From Pseudomonadota bacterium (lineage in GTDB: Bacteria; Pseudomonadota; Gammaproteobacteria; Burkholderiales; Sulfuricellaceae), in contig JAJYXP010000045.1 in assembly GCA_021801705.1 (NCBI GenBank), positions 1 to 54,234 on the forward strand: 54,234 bases of DNA, written 5' to 3'. A program made the translations under genes and the position numbers. Below the pieces are notes generated by a model. That model had not been told where the DNA came from. It searched no databases and saw nothing but the letters and a program-made list of their open reading frames with translations. Position 1 is the stretch's first letter, and each line of letters starts with the position of its first letter. Positions 7,660 through 15,957 of this stretch are shown here, in pieces.

Positions 7660-8100
7660 ATGGCTTTAGTACGCGGCTGCAATTTCCCGGATGAGCTGTT
7701 CTACAGCGCGGAGGGCAACGTGTGGGCAAGGCGGGAGGCGGACGGCACGATCACGGCTGGCATGACAGCCTACGGTTGCGCCCTGTCGGGAGAGATCGTG
7801 GCCTGGGTGGCGAAAAAGATCGGCCGCTTCGTCGAACAGAACAAGTCTGCCGGTACCATCGAATCGGGCAAATGGGTAGGGCCGGTCAAGGCGCCCGTCA
7901 GTGGCGAGATTATCGCTGTCAACGAAGCTGCCGCAGCCATGCCGGGCGCGATCAACGCCGATCCTTACGGCGCCGGTTGGCTGCTCAGGATGAAGCCGCT
8001 GGACTGGGAGCGGGAATCCGCTGCACTGCTGAGCGGTAAGGCCGCGGCCGGGGCGTTCGAGGTCAAGATGCAGGCGGAAGGTTTTGCGGGCTGTGCCTAA
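7660..8100 (+). CDS. lbpA: Lipoate-binding protein of sulfur oxidation (GcvH-like)
   Basis: 146 residues, GcvH fold. The lipoylation site is Lys71 in GTIESGKWVGPVKAPVSGEI, matching ESVKAA...PVSGE of glycine-cleavage H proteins but with the changed surroundings seen in LbpA proteins. No gcvT or gcvP is near. Instead the gene lies between a TusA/DsrE relay and four lipoate-assembly genes, which is the known context of LbpA in sHdr-type sulfur oxidation. There the lipoyl arm carries C1/sulfur intermediates to the heterodisulfide-reductase-like complex. The ATG follows AAGGAAGG. No sHdr subunit is encoded in the window. Confidence 0.88.
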   Translation: MALVRGCNFPDELFYSAEGNVWARREADGTITAGMTAYGCALSGEIVAWVAKKIGRFVEQNKSAGTIESGKWVGPVKAPVSGEIIAVNEAAAAMPGAINADPYGAGWLLRMKPLDWERESAALLSGKAAAGAFEVKMQAEGFAGCA

Positions 8101-8134
8101 GCATTGGCTGAACATCGTTACAGAGGTCGAGTCA

Positions 8135-9169
8135 ATGGAGGGAATCGCGCTCGATGCCGCCCTGGTGGGCGAAATGCAGCGGCGCAGTGCTGCTCCGGCG
8201 GCCGGCATCGATTTCTACACGCCCAGCTTCAAAGCTTACGCCACCTCTGAAATCAGCGCCTGCGGCAAGAATGCGTGGCCGGCGGTTTCAATTACCGGGC
8301 CGGATTGCAAGTTGCAGTGCGACCACTGCAAGGGCAAGATACTTCACAACATGATCCCGGCGCGTAGCCCGGCAGATTTGTGGCATGTCGCCATCCGGCA
8401 GATCGAGCGCGGTGCGCGCGGCATGCTGCTGAGTGGGGGGTCCAACCACCGCAACGAAGTCGAGTACGATCCTTACTATGCCACGATCCGCCGCATCAAG
8501 GATGCCTTCCCCCAATTCAGGATTGCCCTGCACACCGCGCTGGCGGACCGCGACACGGCGCAGTGCATGGAGGAAAGCGGCATCGATGCGGCCATGATGG
8601 ACGTGATCGGCGCGCAGGAAACCATCACCCAGGTCTACCACCTGAAGCGCAGCGTGGACGACTTCGAACGCACGCTGGAAAACCTGGTGGCGACGCGTCT
8701 CAAGGTGGTGCCGCATATCGTGCTGGGCTTGCACTATGGACGTCTTCTCGGCGAGCGGCAGGCGCTGGAAATGGTTCGGCGCCATACCCCGGCGGCGCTG
8801 GTGCTGGTGGTGGCGATGCCTTTTTACGCCCCGGCCCATCGACCTTTCGCGGTGCCGGGCAGCCTGGAGGTCGGCCAATTCTTTCTCGATGCGCGCAAGG
8901 CACTGCCGGATATCCCGCTGCTGCTGGGCTGCGCCCGCCCGGCAGGACAGGCCAAGGCCGAAATCGACGCCTATGCGGTGATGGCCGGCTTGAATGGCAT
9001 CGCTCACCCTGCTGACGGCATGGTCGAGCTGGCGGCGCGGCTTGGCCGGAACGCGCGCATTGCATCGGCTTGCTGCTCGATGGCGGTGGGCGGCGCGTGG
9101 GAATATCCCCCCTCTCCCCAACCCTCTCCCACAAGGGGAGAGGGGGTGTTTCGCGGTCGGGGTGAATAA
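8135..9169 (+). CDS. lipS1: Radical SAM lipoyl synthase subunit LipS1
   Basis: 344 residues from ATG 8135 (AGAGG upstream). GTG 8093 is possible and would overlap lbpA. The radical SAM cluster motif is CKLQCDHC (Cys58, 62, 65). ARGMLLSGGSNHRNEVEYDP forms the next strand, and the fold continues as a TIM-barrel. In the novel lipoate assembly pathway described for sulfur oxidisers, LipS1 and LipS2 together insert the two sulfur atoms into octanoyl-LbpA. The last 20 or so codons (PPSPQPSPTRGEGVFRGRGE) come from a REP-like palindrome at 9107-9146, so the original C-terminus was probably close to VGGAWE. The stop lies 6 bp before the ligase gene. Confidence 0.85.
   Translation: MEGIALDAALVGEMQRRSAAPAAGIDFYTPSFKAYATSEISACGKNAWPAVSITGPDCKLQCDHCKGKILHNMIPARSPADLWHVAIRQIERGARGMLLSGGSNHRNEVEYDPYYATIRRIKDAFPQFRIALHTALADRDTAQCMEESGIDAAMMDVIGAQETITQVYHLKRSVDDFERTLENLVATRLKVVPHIVLGLHYGRLLGERQALEMVRRHTPAALVLVVAMPFYAPAHRPFAVPGSLEVGQFFLDARKALPDIPLLLGCARPAGQAKAEIDAYAVMAGLNGIAHPADGMVELAARLGRNARIASACCSMAVGGAWEYPPSPQPSPTRGEGVFRGRGE
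9107..9146. repeat. REP-like palindrome encoding the LipS1 tail
   Basis: CCCCTCTCCC and GGGGAGAGGG form an inverted repeat of the same family as 3436-3632, 19958-20000, 24507-24527 and 33960-34000. It lies inside the coding frame of lipS1. Confidence 0.75.
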
Positions 9170-9175
9170 CAGGCA

Positions 9176-10228
9176 ATGGGTAAAATCTGGCGCGTCATCG
9201 ATACCGGCCTGAGGCCGGCGGCTGAAAATATCGCCCTTAACCGCGCCCTGCTGGAAGCGCGCCAGGCAGGCGAAATTCCCAACACCCTGCGCTTTTTGCG
9301 CTTTCGCCCCAGCGCACTGCTCGGCTACCACCAGAGCGCGGAGCAGGAGCTCGACCTCGATTACTGCCGCGCCAACGGGGTAGCGATACAACGCCGCATC
9401 ACCGGCGGCGGGGCGATTTACTTCGACGAGACCCAGATCGGCTGGGAGCTCTACCTGGGCAGGGAAGATGCCGGCTCCGCCGACATGGCGCAGGTTGCTT
9501 GCCGCATCTGCGAAGCGGCGGCGCGGGGGATTTCTGCCCTGGGCGTAGCGGCAAAATACCGTCCGCGCAACGACATCGAAGTCGATGGCAAAAAGATTTC
9601 CGGCACCGGCGGCGCGTTCGAGGGCAACGCCCTGATGTATCAGGGCACGCTGCTGGTGCGGTTTGACGTCGAAAAAATGCTGCGCGTGCTGCGCATTCCG
9701 GCCGAAAAGCTTGACGGCAAGTCGATCGCCTCGGCGCGGGAACGGGTCGCCAACCTGGCCGACCTGCTCGGCTTTGCGCCCGAGCTGGATGTGGTGAAGG
9801 AGCAGCTCATGGCGGCATTCGCGCAGGAGTTCGATATTCCCATCCTGCCGGGCGAATTGACTGCGGCGGAACTGGCGCGCTACCGGGGTGCATTGGCCGA
9901 AATCGACCGCCCGGATTGGGTTAACCTGATCAATCGCCCGGCAGCGGATAGGCCGATTCTGGAAGCGTCGCGCAAATTTCCCGGCGGCCTGCTGCGGGTG
10001 AGCCTGGCGTTTGATGCGCGTGCCCGGCGTATCAAGCAGGTGTGGTTCAGCGGCGACTTTTTCGTCTGCCCGAAGCGTACGGTGGCCGATCTGGAAGCGG
10101 CTCTGCGCGACGTGCCGCTGGCCGAAATCGAAGCCAGGGTGGAGGGCTTTTTTGCGCAGCGGCAGGCTGAGTTGCTGTTGCTCGCACCCGCTGACTTTGC
10201 AGCAGTGATCCGGCAGGCGATCGAGTGA
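9176..10228 (+). CDS. slpl: Lipoate-protein ligase sLpl(AB)
   Basis: 350 residues with the biotin/lipoate A/B protein ligase domain. RRITGGGAIYFDE starts at residue 73 (the RRxTGGG nucleotide loop), RND at 131-133, and the catalytic lysine is in DGKKISGTGG (about 139-140). An accessory C-terminal region follows. In sHdr-linked clusters this enzyme attaches octanoate or lipoate to LbpA. Starts 6 bp after lipS1 at an ATG with weak upstream signal (AACAGG), and overlaps lipT by TGATG. The tight packing with lipS1 and lipT supports the specialised role over a housekeeping LplA. Confidence 0.88.
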   Translation: MGKIWRVIDTGLRPAAENIALNRALLEARQAGEIPNTLRFLRFRPSALLGYHQSAEQELDLDYCRANGVAIQRRITGGGAIYFDETQIGWELYLGREDAGSADMAQVACRICEAAARGISALGVAAKYRPRNDIEVDGKKISGTGGAFEGNALMYQGTLLVRFDVEKMLRVLRIPAEKLDGKSIASARERVANLADLLGFAPELDVVKEQLMAAFAQEFDIPILPGELTAAELARYRGALAEIDRPDWVNLINRPAADRPILEASRKFPGGLLRVSLAFDARARRIKQVWFSGDFFVCPKRTVADLEAALRDVPLAEIEARVEGFFAQRQAELLLLAPADFAAVIRQAIE

Positions 10229-11301
10229 TGGAAAGCCGGCAGCAAGTGGACGCGTTAATAGTCGGCCTCGGCCCGGCCGGTGGCTCGGCAGCGCTGGCGG
10301 CAGCGCAGGCCGGATTGCGCGTGGCCGCGGTGGAGCGAAAAAAGGAAATCGGCGTGCCGGTGCAGTGCGCCGAATTCATCCCCCTGCCGCTGGCGCGCTA
10401 TGCCCAGGCTGAGGGCGTGCTGCAGCAGCGCATCCAGGGTATGGTCAGCCACCTGCCTTCGGGAAAGTTTGAAAGCAGCGGGTCAGCCGGCCTGATGGTG
10501 GATCGCGCCGCATTCGATCAAGCATTGGCGCGGCAGGCCGGGCAAAGCGGCGCCAAGCTGCACTTGAACAGCCGCCTGGTCGGGCTGGATAGCGCGGGTT
10601 CGTCGGCTATCGCGGTTACGCCGCAGGGCGAGATACGCTTTGATTACCGGCTGCTGGTCGCAGCCGACGGGCCGCACTCCTTCGTGGCAAGGTCACTCGG
10701 CCTGCCGCCGCAGGAAACGGTGCATGCCCGGCAATACACCGTGCCGCTGTTCGAAGCTGGCGGAAATGCTGAAATCTGGCTGTCGCCCGAATATCCCGGT
10801 GGCTACGCCTGGCTGTTTCCCAAGGGCGGGGTGGCCAACCTCGGCGTCGGCGTGGACAAGCGTTTTGGCGCCGATCCCAAGGCATTGCTGGACGTGCTGC
10901 ATCGCAGCCTGGTGAGCGCAGGCCGGGTCGGGGAAACGATTCTGCGCCGCACCGGCGGGGCGATCCCGGTTGGGGGCCTGCGCCCGAATCTGGTGGCGGG
11001 CAACATGCTGTTCGTCGGCGATGCCGCCGGGCTGACCCATCCGATCACCGGAGCCGGCATCGCCGCCGCCGTGGCATCCGGCGAGCGCGCCGGGCAGGCT
11101 GCGGCGGCCTGGCTGCTGCAGCAAGATGGAGACGCCCTGGCTGCCTTCGAGGAGGATATCCGCGACCAGTTCGGTGCCAGCCTCAAGCGTGCAGCGGCGC
11201 GCCGGGCCTGGCTAGGGCAGTATTGGCGGACGCCGGCGGCAGGTGAGGACAGGATTCACCGGCGCGGCTGGGTCGCTTTTCCGGAATACTTCACCCTATA
11301 A
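10228..11301 (+). CDS. lipT: FAD-dependent oxidoreductase LipT (geranylgeranyl-reductase-like)
   Basis: 357 residues. The FAD dinucleotide motif VGLGPAGGSAA lies at residues 12-22 and the second FAD signature FVGDAAGLTHPITGAGI is near 260-276. The fold is that of the geranylgeranyl reductase/TIGR02032-type family. In lipoate assembly clusters of sulfur oxidisers this flavoprotein is called LipT and is proposed to supply electrons or redox help to LipS1/LipS2. The ATG overlaps the ligase stop (TGATG), so translation is coupled. A prenyl-lipid reductase cannot be excluded from sequence alone, but the neighbours argue for LipT. Confidence 0.82.
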   Translation: MESRQQVDALIVGLGPAGGSAALAAAQAGLRVAAVERKKEIGVPVQCAEFIPLPLARYAQAEGVLQQRIQGMVSHLPSGKFESSGSAGLMVDRAAFDQALARQAGQSGAKLHLNSRLVGLDSAGSSAIAVTPQGEIRFDYRLLVAADGPHSFVARSLGLPPQETVHARQYTVPLFEAGGNAEIWLSPEYPGGYAWLFPKGGVANLGVGVDKRFGADPKALLDVLHRSLVSAGRVGETILRRTGGAIPVGGLRPNLVAGNMLFVGDAAGLTHPITGAGIAAAVASGERAGQAAAAWLLQQDGDALAAFEEDIRDQFGASLKRAAARRAWLGQYWRTPAAGEDRIHRRGWVAFPEYFTL

Positions 11302-11310
11302 AAATGATTA

Positions 11311-11594
11311 ACCACGAATTTGCACGAATGTTCACGAATGTTCACGAATAATCAGCGACACACATGGCTAGTTATCAGTCAACTTAAAACGACTGTACGG
11401 TTTTTGTAGGTGCGAATTCATTCGCACATTTGGCCGAATGAATTCGGCCCTACAAGAAAATCACGCAAATTCAACATGACTGACTACTACTCTGAATTTA
11501 CCTGTTTAGTGAGATGATGCTTGTCTTTAAACTGTTCGTGTTCATTCGTGAACATTTGTGTCGCCTAGAGGCGGCTACTTTTGGCATTCGTGGT
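11311..11594. repeat. Composite repeat region between lipT and lipS2
   Basis: This 325-bp gap has no gene. It starts with ACCACGAAT plus three CACGAATgtt-like units (11311-11350). A near-perfect palindrome follows at 11404-11455 (ends TTGTAGG/CCCTACAA around GAATTCATTCG/CGAATGAATTC). It ends with inverted CGTGTTCATTCGTG units and ATTCGTGGT at 11586-11594. The block GTCGCCTAGAGGCGGCTACT at about 11561-11580 recurs at 51853-51872 with one change. Confidence 0.75.
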
Positions 11595-11626
11595 GTGTTC
11601 CGTTTTTTGCTTCGAGGACGAATGAG

Positions 11627-12742
11627 ATGAACGACGCCAGTTTCTACCTTCCCGACTACCGCATCAAGACGCCCGCCATGCGCTGCCCAGAATACGTCCA
11701 GATGAGCACGGCGGCAGCGATCACGCTGGGGCTGGTGCCGGGCCGGATGTACCGTACCGACTGCACGCACTGCCTCAACCTGCTGTTGACCTACCCCGAA
11801 GGCTGCCGCGCCAACTGCGCCTATTGCGGCCTGGCGCGGCATCGCGAGGAAGCGCGGGATTATGCCGACCGCAACTTCATCCGCGTTGACTGGCCGGCGC
11901 TGCGTTATCCGGAGGTGATCGCACGCATCCGGGCAGGCGGCGACAAGGGGCGGTTCCAGCGCATGTGCATTTCCATGATCAGCCATCCCGATTCGAACCG
12001 CGACACGCTCGCGCTGCTGCAGTCCTGGGTCGAGGCGCTGCCGCATATCCCGGTATCCATTCTTTCCAACCCCACTACCATGGAGCGCGATGATCTGCTG
12101 CGCCTCAGGCAGGCCGGTGCGGAGATATTCACCGTGGCGCTGGATGCCGTGACGCCGGAAATTTTCGAGCGCACCCGGGGGCGCACCGTGGACAGCCCGC
12201 ACCGCTGGGATAAATACTGGCAGTCCATCGAATGGGCGGCGGAGATTTTCGGCCCGGAGAAATTCGGCGCGCACCTGATTTGCGGCATGGGTGAAACGGA
12301 GCGCGAATTCTTGAGCGTGGTGCAGCGCATCAGGGATAGCGGGGGCCACAGCCATCTGTTCGCCTTCTTCCCCGAGCACGGCTCGCTGATGGAAGACTGG
12401 CCGGCCTGCGGCAAGGCGCAGTGGCGGCGGGTGCAGCTTGCCCGCTTCCTCATCGACCATGCCGGCGGCGATCTTCGCGACATGAAGTTCGATGACGCCG
12501 GGCGGGTGGTCGATTTTGGTGTGGCGCAAGGCGAGCTGGAAAGCCTCATTCAATCCGGATCGCCATTTCGCACCTCAGGATGCCCGGGAAATGAGGCTGA
12601 GGAGGTGTCGGCCTGCAACCGGCCTTATGGCGACAGCAGGCCGGCAGACATTTTGTCCTTCCCTTTTGAGTTGAACCCGGGAGATATTGAAATCGTTCAA
12701 CTTCAGATGAAGGGCGAAGCGGCGGAAACAGCTTTTGAATAA
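11627..12742 (+). CDS. lipS2: Radical SAM lipoyl synthase subunit LipS2
   Basis: 371 residues from ATG 11627, with GAGGA 8 bp upstream. The radical SAM motif is CRANCAYC (Cys60, 64, 67), preceded by CTHCL (Cys46, 49), which could bind an auxiliary cluster. HPDSNRDTLALLQSWVE and the LSNPTTMERDDLLRLRQAGA region are biotin-synthase-like. Another Cys group (SGCPGNEAEEVSACNRP) lies near the C-terminus. Pairing with LipS1, the ligase and LipT makes LipS2 the best call. It is separated from lipT by a 325-bp repeat-filled gap and may need its own promoter. Confidence 0.85.
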   Translation: MNDASFYLPDYRIKTPAMRCPEYVQMSTAAAITLGLVPGRMYRTDCTHCLNLLLTYPEGCRANCAYCGLARHREEARDYADRNFIRVDWPALRYPEVIARIRAGGDKGRFQRMCISMISHPDSNRDTLALLQSWVEALPHIPVSILSNPTTMERDDLLRLRQAGAEIFTVALDAVTPEIFERTRGRTVDSPHRWDKYWQSIEWAAEIFGPEKFGAHLICGMGETEREFLSVVQRIRDSGGHSHLFAFFPEHGSLMEDWPACGKAQWRRVQLARFLIDHAGGDLRDMKFDDAGRVVDFGVAQGELESLIQSGSPFRTSGCPGNEAEEVSACNRPYGDSRPADILSFPFELNPGDIEIVQLQMKGEAAETAFE

Positions 12743-12850
12743 GCGCTTTGTTGTAAAAACACAACAGGATTGTTCTCCAATAGTTTATTGTTTTAATTTA
12801 TCTTATTAATTTATAAGAAATGACTAATATACTGAAAATACAAAAATTAT

Positions 12851-12879
12851 TTGGGTCGTATAGTACATTTGTGTAGTAT
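12851..12879 (+). promoter_or_regulatory. Candidate promoter for the FadL-type gene
   Basis: TTGGGT (12851-12856), 17 bp, TAGTAT (12874-12879), in the AT-rich 245-bp gap before 12988. Otherwise the gap shows only a weak hairpin (TGTTGT/ACAACA near 12750-12767). Confidence 0.4.
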
Positions 12880-12987
12880 TCGGAACCATGGTTTGAGAAA
12901 GATGGGGTTGGAATATCAAACAACGTAAATGAAACCATTCCAGCCGAATTTGGGGAATTTGTCATTGTTCAACGGAGGGTACAAAAA

Positions 12988-14361
12988 ATGAAACTAAAGG
13001 CACTGGCAGGGGTTTTGGCAGTTGCGGGTCTGGCGATGCCGGGCATGGCTTCTGCAACCAACGGTTATTTTTCCCACGGCTACGGCATGACCGCCAAGGG
13101 GATGGGTGGTGCATCGACCGCGATGACGAAAGACACCTTCGGCGGCGCGAACAACCCGGCCAGCATGGTGTGGGTGGGCGATCGCATGGATATCGGCGTC
13201 GATCTTTTCATGCCGGACAGATCTGTGTCCCGTCAGGGGAGTAACGGTCCGTTTTCGCCCACTGGCCAGTATGACGGCAGCGTCGACAGCGACAGCAACT
13301 ACTTCCTCGTGCCGGAATTCGGCTACAACAGGATGCTGGGTTCGAACATGTCCGCCGGCGTGACCGTCTATGGCAACGGCGGCATGAACTCCGACTACAA
13401 CGCTGCTGTAAGTGGTGGCGGTACTTCCTTTGCGCCTTCCTGCGGTGCCGGTACTCCGTCGGCGCAGCCTTCCAACATGCTGTTCGGCTGCGGCAAGCTC
13501 GGTGTGGACCTGATGCAGCTCATCATTGCGCCGACCTTCGCCTACAAGGTCAATGCCAATAACTCCATCGGCATCTCCCCCCTGTTCGGCTATCAGCGCT
13601 TTAAGGTCGACGGGCTGCAAGCTTTCGACGAGACCCTCAACATGGGTGGCGGGCCGTTTACTTTCACCAGCAACCAAGGCTACACGACCAACAGGGGCTA
13701 CGATAATTCAACCGGCTGGGGGGTCAGGATTGGGTGGATGGGCAAGGTTTCCGATACCGTCACCCTGGGCGCAGCGTATTCCTCCAGGATGCGCATGAGC
13801 GCTTTCGACAAGTACAAGGGACTGTTTGCCGAGGGCGGTGATTTCGATATTCCGGAAAACTACAATATTGGCATTGCCGTCAAGGCGACTCCCAAGACGA
13901 CATTGGCTTTCGACATCCAGCAGATCAACTATTCGGATGTGAAGTCGATCGCCAACGGGGTGGCCAACAGCTTGTGGGCTCCGGGCACAGTTCAATTGGG
14001 GACGACGAATGGTTCCGGCTTCAAGTGGCGTGACCAGACGGTGTACAAACTGGGGGTCGAGTATCAATACCAGCCGGACTTGGTTCTGCGCGCCGGCTAC
14101 AATTACGGCAAAATGCCGATCCGGGACGACATCGACAGCGTGACCTTCAACATCCTTGCCCCTGCGGTGGTCGAACAGCACCTGACTTTAGGCGCCACAT
14201 GGACATTGCAGAACAAGGCCGATCTGACGCTTTCTTACGCGCATGCGTTCAATAAATCGCTTACCGGCACCTCGGTCACGTCCTTGCTCGGTGTGGGCGG
14301 TACAGAGACCCTTACGATGTCCCAGAACTCCCTGGGTGTCGCTTACGGCATGAAGTTCTAA
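12988..14361 (+). CDS. FadL/OmpP1/TodX-family outer-membrane channel
   Basis: 457 residues. Signal peptide with cleavage near MASA-TNGYF. The mature N-terminus NGYFSHGYGMTAKGMGGAS and the NNPASMVWVGDRMDIGVDLF motif are hallmarks of FadL-type channels. The N-terminal hatch is followed by a barrel ending in GVAYGMKF with a terminal Phe. The ATG follows GGAGG. These proteins let hydrophobic molecules diffuse across the outer membrane. It sits after the lipoate/sulfur cluster but has its own AT-rich leader and terminator, so a shared function is only a possibility. Confidence 0.88.
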   Translation: MKLKALAGVLAVAGLAMPGMASATNGYFSHGYGMTAKGMGGASTAMTKDTFGGANNPASMVWVGDRMDIGVDLFMPDRSVSRQGSNGPFSPTGQYDGSVDSDSNYFLVPEFGYNRMLGSNMSAGVTVYGNGGMNSDYNAAVSGGGTSFAPSCGAGTPSAQPSNMLFGCGKLGVDLMQLIIAPTFAYKVNANNSIGISPLFGYQRFKVDGLQAFDETLNMGGGPFTFTSNQGYTTNRGYDNSTGWGVRIGWMGKVSDTVTLGAAYSSRMRMSAFDKYKGLFAEGGDFDIPENYNIGIAVKATPKTTLAFDIQQINYSDVKSIANGVANSLWAPGTVQLGTTNGSGFKWRDQTVYKLGVEYQYQPDLVLRAGYNYGKMPIRDDIDSVTFNILAPAVVEQHLTLGATWTLQNKADLTLSYAHAFNKSLTGTSVTSLLGVGGTETLTMSQNSLGVAYGMKF

Positions 14362-14403
14362 TCTGACCGTTAGCTAGAGTATTTTTGTGAAGTAGGCAAA
14401 ATT

Positions 14404-14440
14404 GGGCTGGAAGTGAGAAATTACTTCCAGCCCTTTTTGT
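14404..14440 (+). terminator. Intrinsic terminator after the FadL-type gene
   Basis: A perfect 11-bp stem, GGGCTGGAAGT (14404-14414) with ACTTCCAGCCC (14423-14433), then TTTTTG. Confidence 0.9.
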
Positions 14441-14462
14441 TTAAAATGATTTGGAGGCGGCA

Positions 14463-15371
14463 ATGAAATCAGTATTGAAGAAATTCCTTCTTGCAACATT
14501 GACTCTAGGCTTTGGCATGGGGACCGCACTGGCTGCGGACGACGGCTTGCTCAAGCCCTTCGTGCTCGCATCCAAGAGTGCCGGGACGGTAGCGGAAAAG
14601 GCCGATGCCGCCAAAATTGCGCTGCAGGCTAACGGCTTTGCCGTGGTCGGCACCTATACCCCTTACCCGGATGCCACGATACTGGTGGTGACCAGTGACG
14701 AGCTCAAGAGCAACGCCGCCAAATCCGAGCACGGCGGATTCGGCGCGGTGCAGCGGGTTGGGGTCACCAAGGTGAAGAACGAGGTGGAAGTTTCCTACAC
14801 CAATCCGGTTTACATGGCGAATGCCTACCGTATGAAGGGCGACCTGAAGGGCGTGGCAGCCAGTCTGGAAAAGGCGCTGGGCAAGGTTGGGGAGTTCGGC
14901 GCCAAGGGGCTGAGCGAGAAGAAGCTGCGCAAATACCATTACACCATCGGCATGGAATATTTCGACGAGCCCAGCGTGCTGGCCGAATACGGCAGCCACG
15001 AGGAGGCGGTGAAAGCGGTCGAGGCCAATCTGGCCGCCGGCAAGGGCGGGGTGAGCAAGGTCTTCCGCGTCGATCTGCCGGGCAAGAAGGAAACCGTGTT
15101 TGGCGTGGCGCTGAAAGGCGGCGCGGACAAGTACATGGAAGACAAATTTGTCATGGGCGTGATCGACTTCAAGGATCCCAGGTCCACAGCGCACCTGCCC
15201 TATGAAATGCTGGTCACGGACAACAAGGTGATCGCCCTGTACGCCCGCTTCCGCATCGCGATCAACTTCCCTGACCTGAGCATGATGGGCGAGAACAGCT
15301 TCATGAAGATCATGGATTCCCCCGAGGCGATCCGCAAGGCGCTGGTGGCGGCCGCGGGCGGCAAGGTATAA
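14463..15371 (+). CDS. Periplasmic protein of unknown function
   Basis: 302 residues from ATG 14463, which follows TTGGAGGC. Signal peptide KKFLLATLTLGFGMGTALAA with cleavage near residue 22. The mature protein has no Cys. It contains a stretch (NGFAVVGTYTPYPDATILVV ... VSYTNPVYMANAYRM) loosely like the DUF302 fold, but I cannot confirm that family. The stop codon overlaps the left end of a repeat element at 15370. It lies just after the FadL-type gene, beyond its terminator, and readthrough could couple the two. Confidence 0.75.
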   Translation: MKSVLKKFLLATLTLGFGMGTALAADDGLLKPFVLASKSAGTVAEKADAAKIALQANGFAVVGTYTPYPDATILVVTSDELKSNAAKSEHGGFGAVQRVGVTKVKNEVEVSYTNPVYMANAYRMKGDLKGVAASLEKALGKVGEFGAKGLSEKKLRKYHYTIGMEYFDEPSVLAEYGSHEEAVKAVEANLAAGKGGVSKVFRVDLPGKKETVFGVALKGGADKYMEDKFVMGVIDFKDPRSTAHLPYEMLVTDNKVIALYARFRIAINFPDLSMMGENSFMKIMDSPEAIRKALVAAAGGKV

Positions 15372-15671
15372 TCCTAGAAACCGCAGTTGACCGCTTCGCT
15401 AGACTCTACAATGCAATGATTATATTAAATTTCTTCGTAAGTTATGGGTTCACCCGTTTTCTCGCCGAGGAGAGCCGCTTTAGCGGCCTCCATGGCGGGG
15501 ACGGCTTAAACCGCTGGGTGAGGCCGCTACGGGGTGGGTTGCACGATTTTTGCGGCGCATGGCGGCGTTGCAACTCCTTGGAATGGAGTAACCATTCCGC
15601 GTCGTTGCGCCTTGCCCTACGCCCCAAAAATCGCACACTCCACCCCGTCCAACCGCGGTTTCTAGGATAAT
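15370..15671. repeat. MITE-like element with terminal inverted repeats
   Basis: Arms at about 15368-15389 and 15650-15671 match as inverted copies over about 22 bp with two mismatches (core TCCTAGAAACCGC). Inside is a second inverted pair (ACGGGGTGG ... ATTTTTGCGGCG against CGCCCCAAAAATCG ... CCACCCCGT). About 300 bp, no credible gene. It ends shortly before a terminator hairpin. Confidence 0.7.
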
Positions 15672-15702
15672 AACTCCAACAAACAAGAGCAAAAAGAACT
15701 CA

Positions 15703-15727
15703 ACCCCGCTGCGGCGGGGTTTTTTTA
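15703..15727 (+). terminator. Intrinsic terminator
   Basis: ACCCCGC-TGCG-GCGGGGT (15703-15720) followed by seven T. It probably ends transcription from the 14463 gene. Confidence 0.8.
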
Positions 15728-15744
15728 TCTGAAGAGGATTTGTC

Positions 15745-15900
15745 ATGGACCGCAAAACCCATCGGGAACAGGTCTATGCAGCGCGATTAACAACCGAGGT
15801 GAGCTGGTGTCAGGCCAATCCGGCCACTTCCTTGAGCCTGATAGCCGCTTCCCGCCATCCGGACGGAAGAGGCGCTCATCGATGCGGGCGCGAAGGCGGG
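15745..15900 (+). pseudogene. Remnant of a SAM-dependent methyltransferase N-terminus
   Basis: The frame from ATG 15745 reads HREQVYAARLTTEVSWCQAN followed by PATSLSLIAAS. This matches the start of small class I methyltransferases of the VSWYQ...SL.LI type. After about 15853 the frame shifts by one base and the match continues as RIRTEEALIDAGAKAG, the region before the glycine-rich SAM loop. It then runs into a dispersed palindrome (15885-15957). Only about 50 of the expected 200 codons remain, so the gene is dead. Confidence 0.6.
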
Positions 15901-15957
15901 AATCCAGCATTGGCGGGCAATTCTGCCGTGTGCCTGGATGCCCGCCTACGCGGGCAT
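15885..15957. repeat. Dispersed palindrome
   Basis: GGCGGGAATCCAG and CTGGATGCCCGCC form the arms around a GC-rich core. This is the common GCGGGAATCCAG type. It truncates the methyltransferase remnant. From here to 16093 there is no gene; near 16038-16065 there is a half-copy of the CCTCTGCG..CTCAGCGGTT repeat seen at 28432-28506. Confidence 0.65.

Noticed and set aside
7660-8100. Glycine-cleavage H protein
   Set aside because: No gcvT or gcvP nearby and the lipoyl-site surroundings and neighbours fit LbpA.
15416-15670. 84-codon ORF
   Set aside because: Lies entirely in an inverted-repeat element; no ribosome-binding site.
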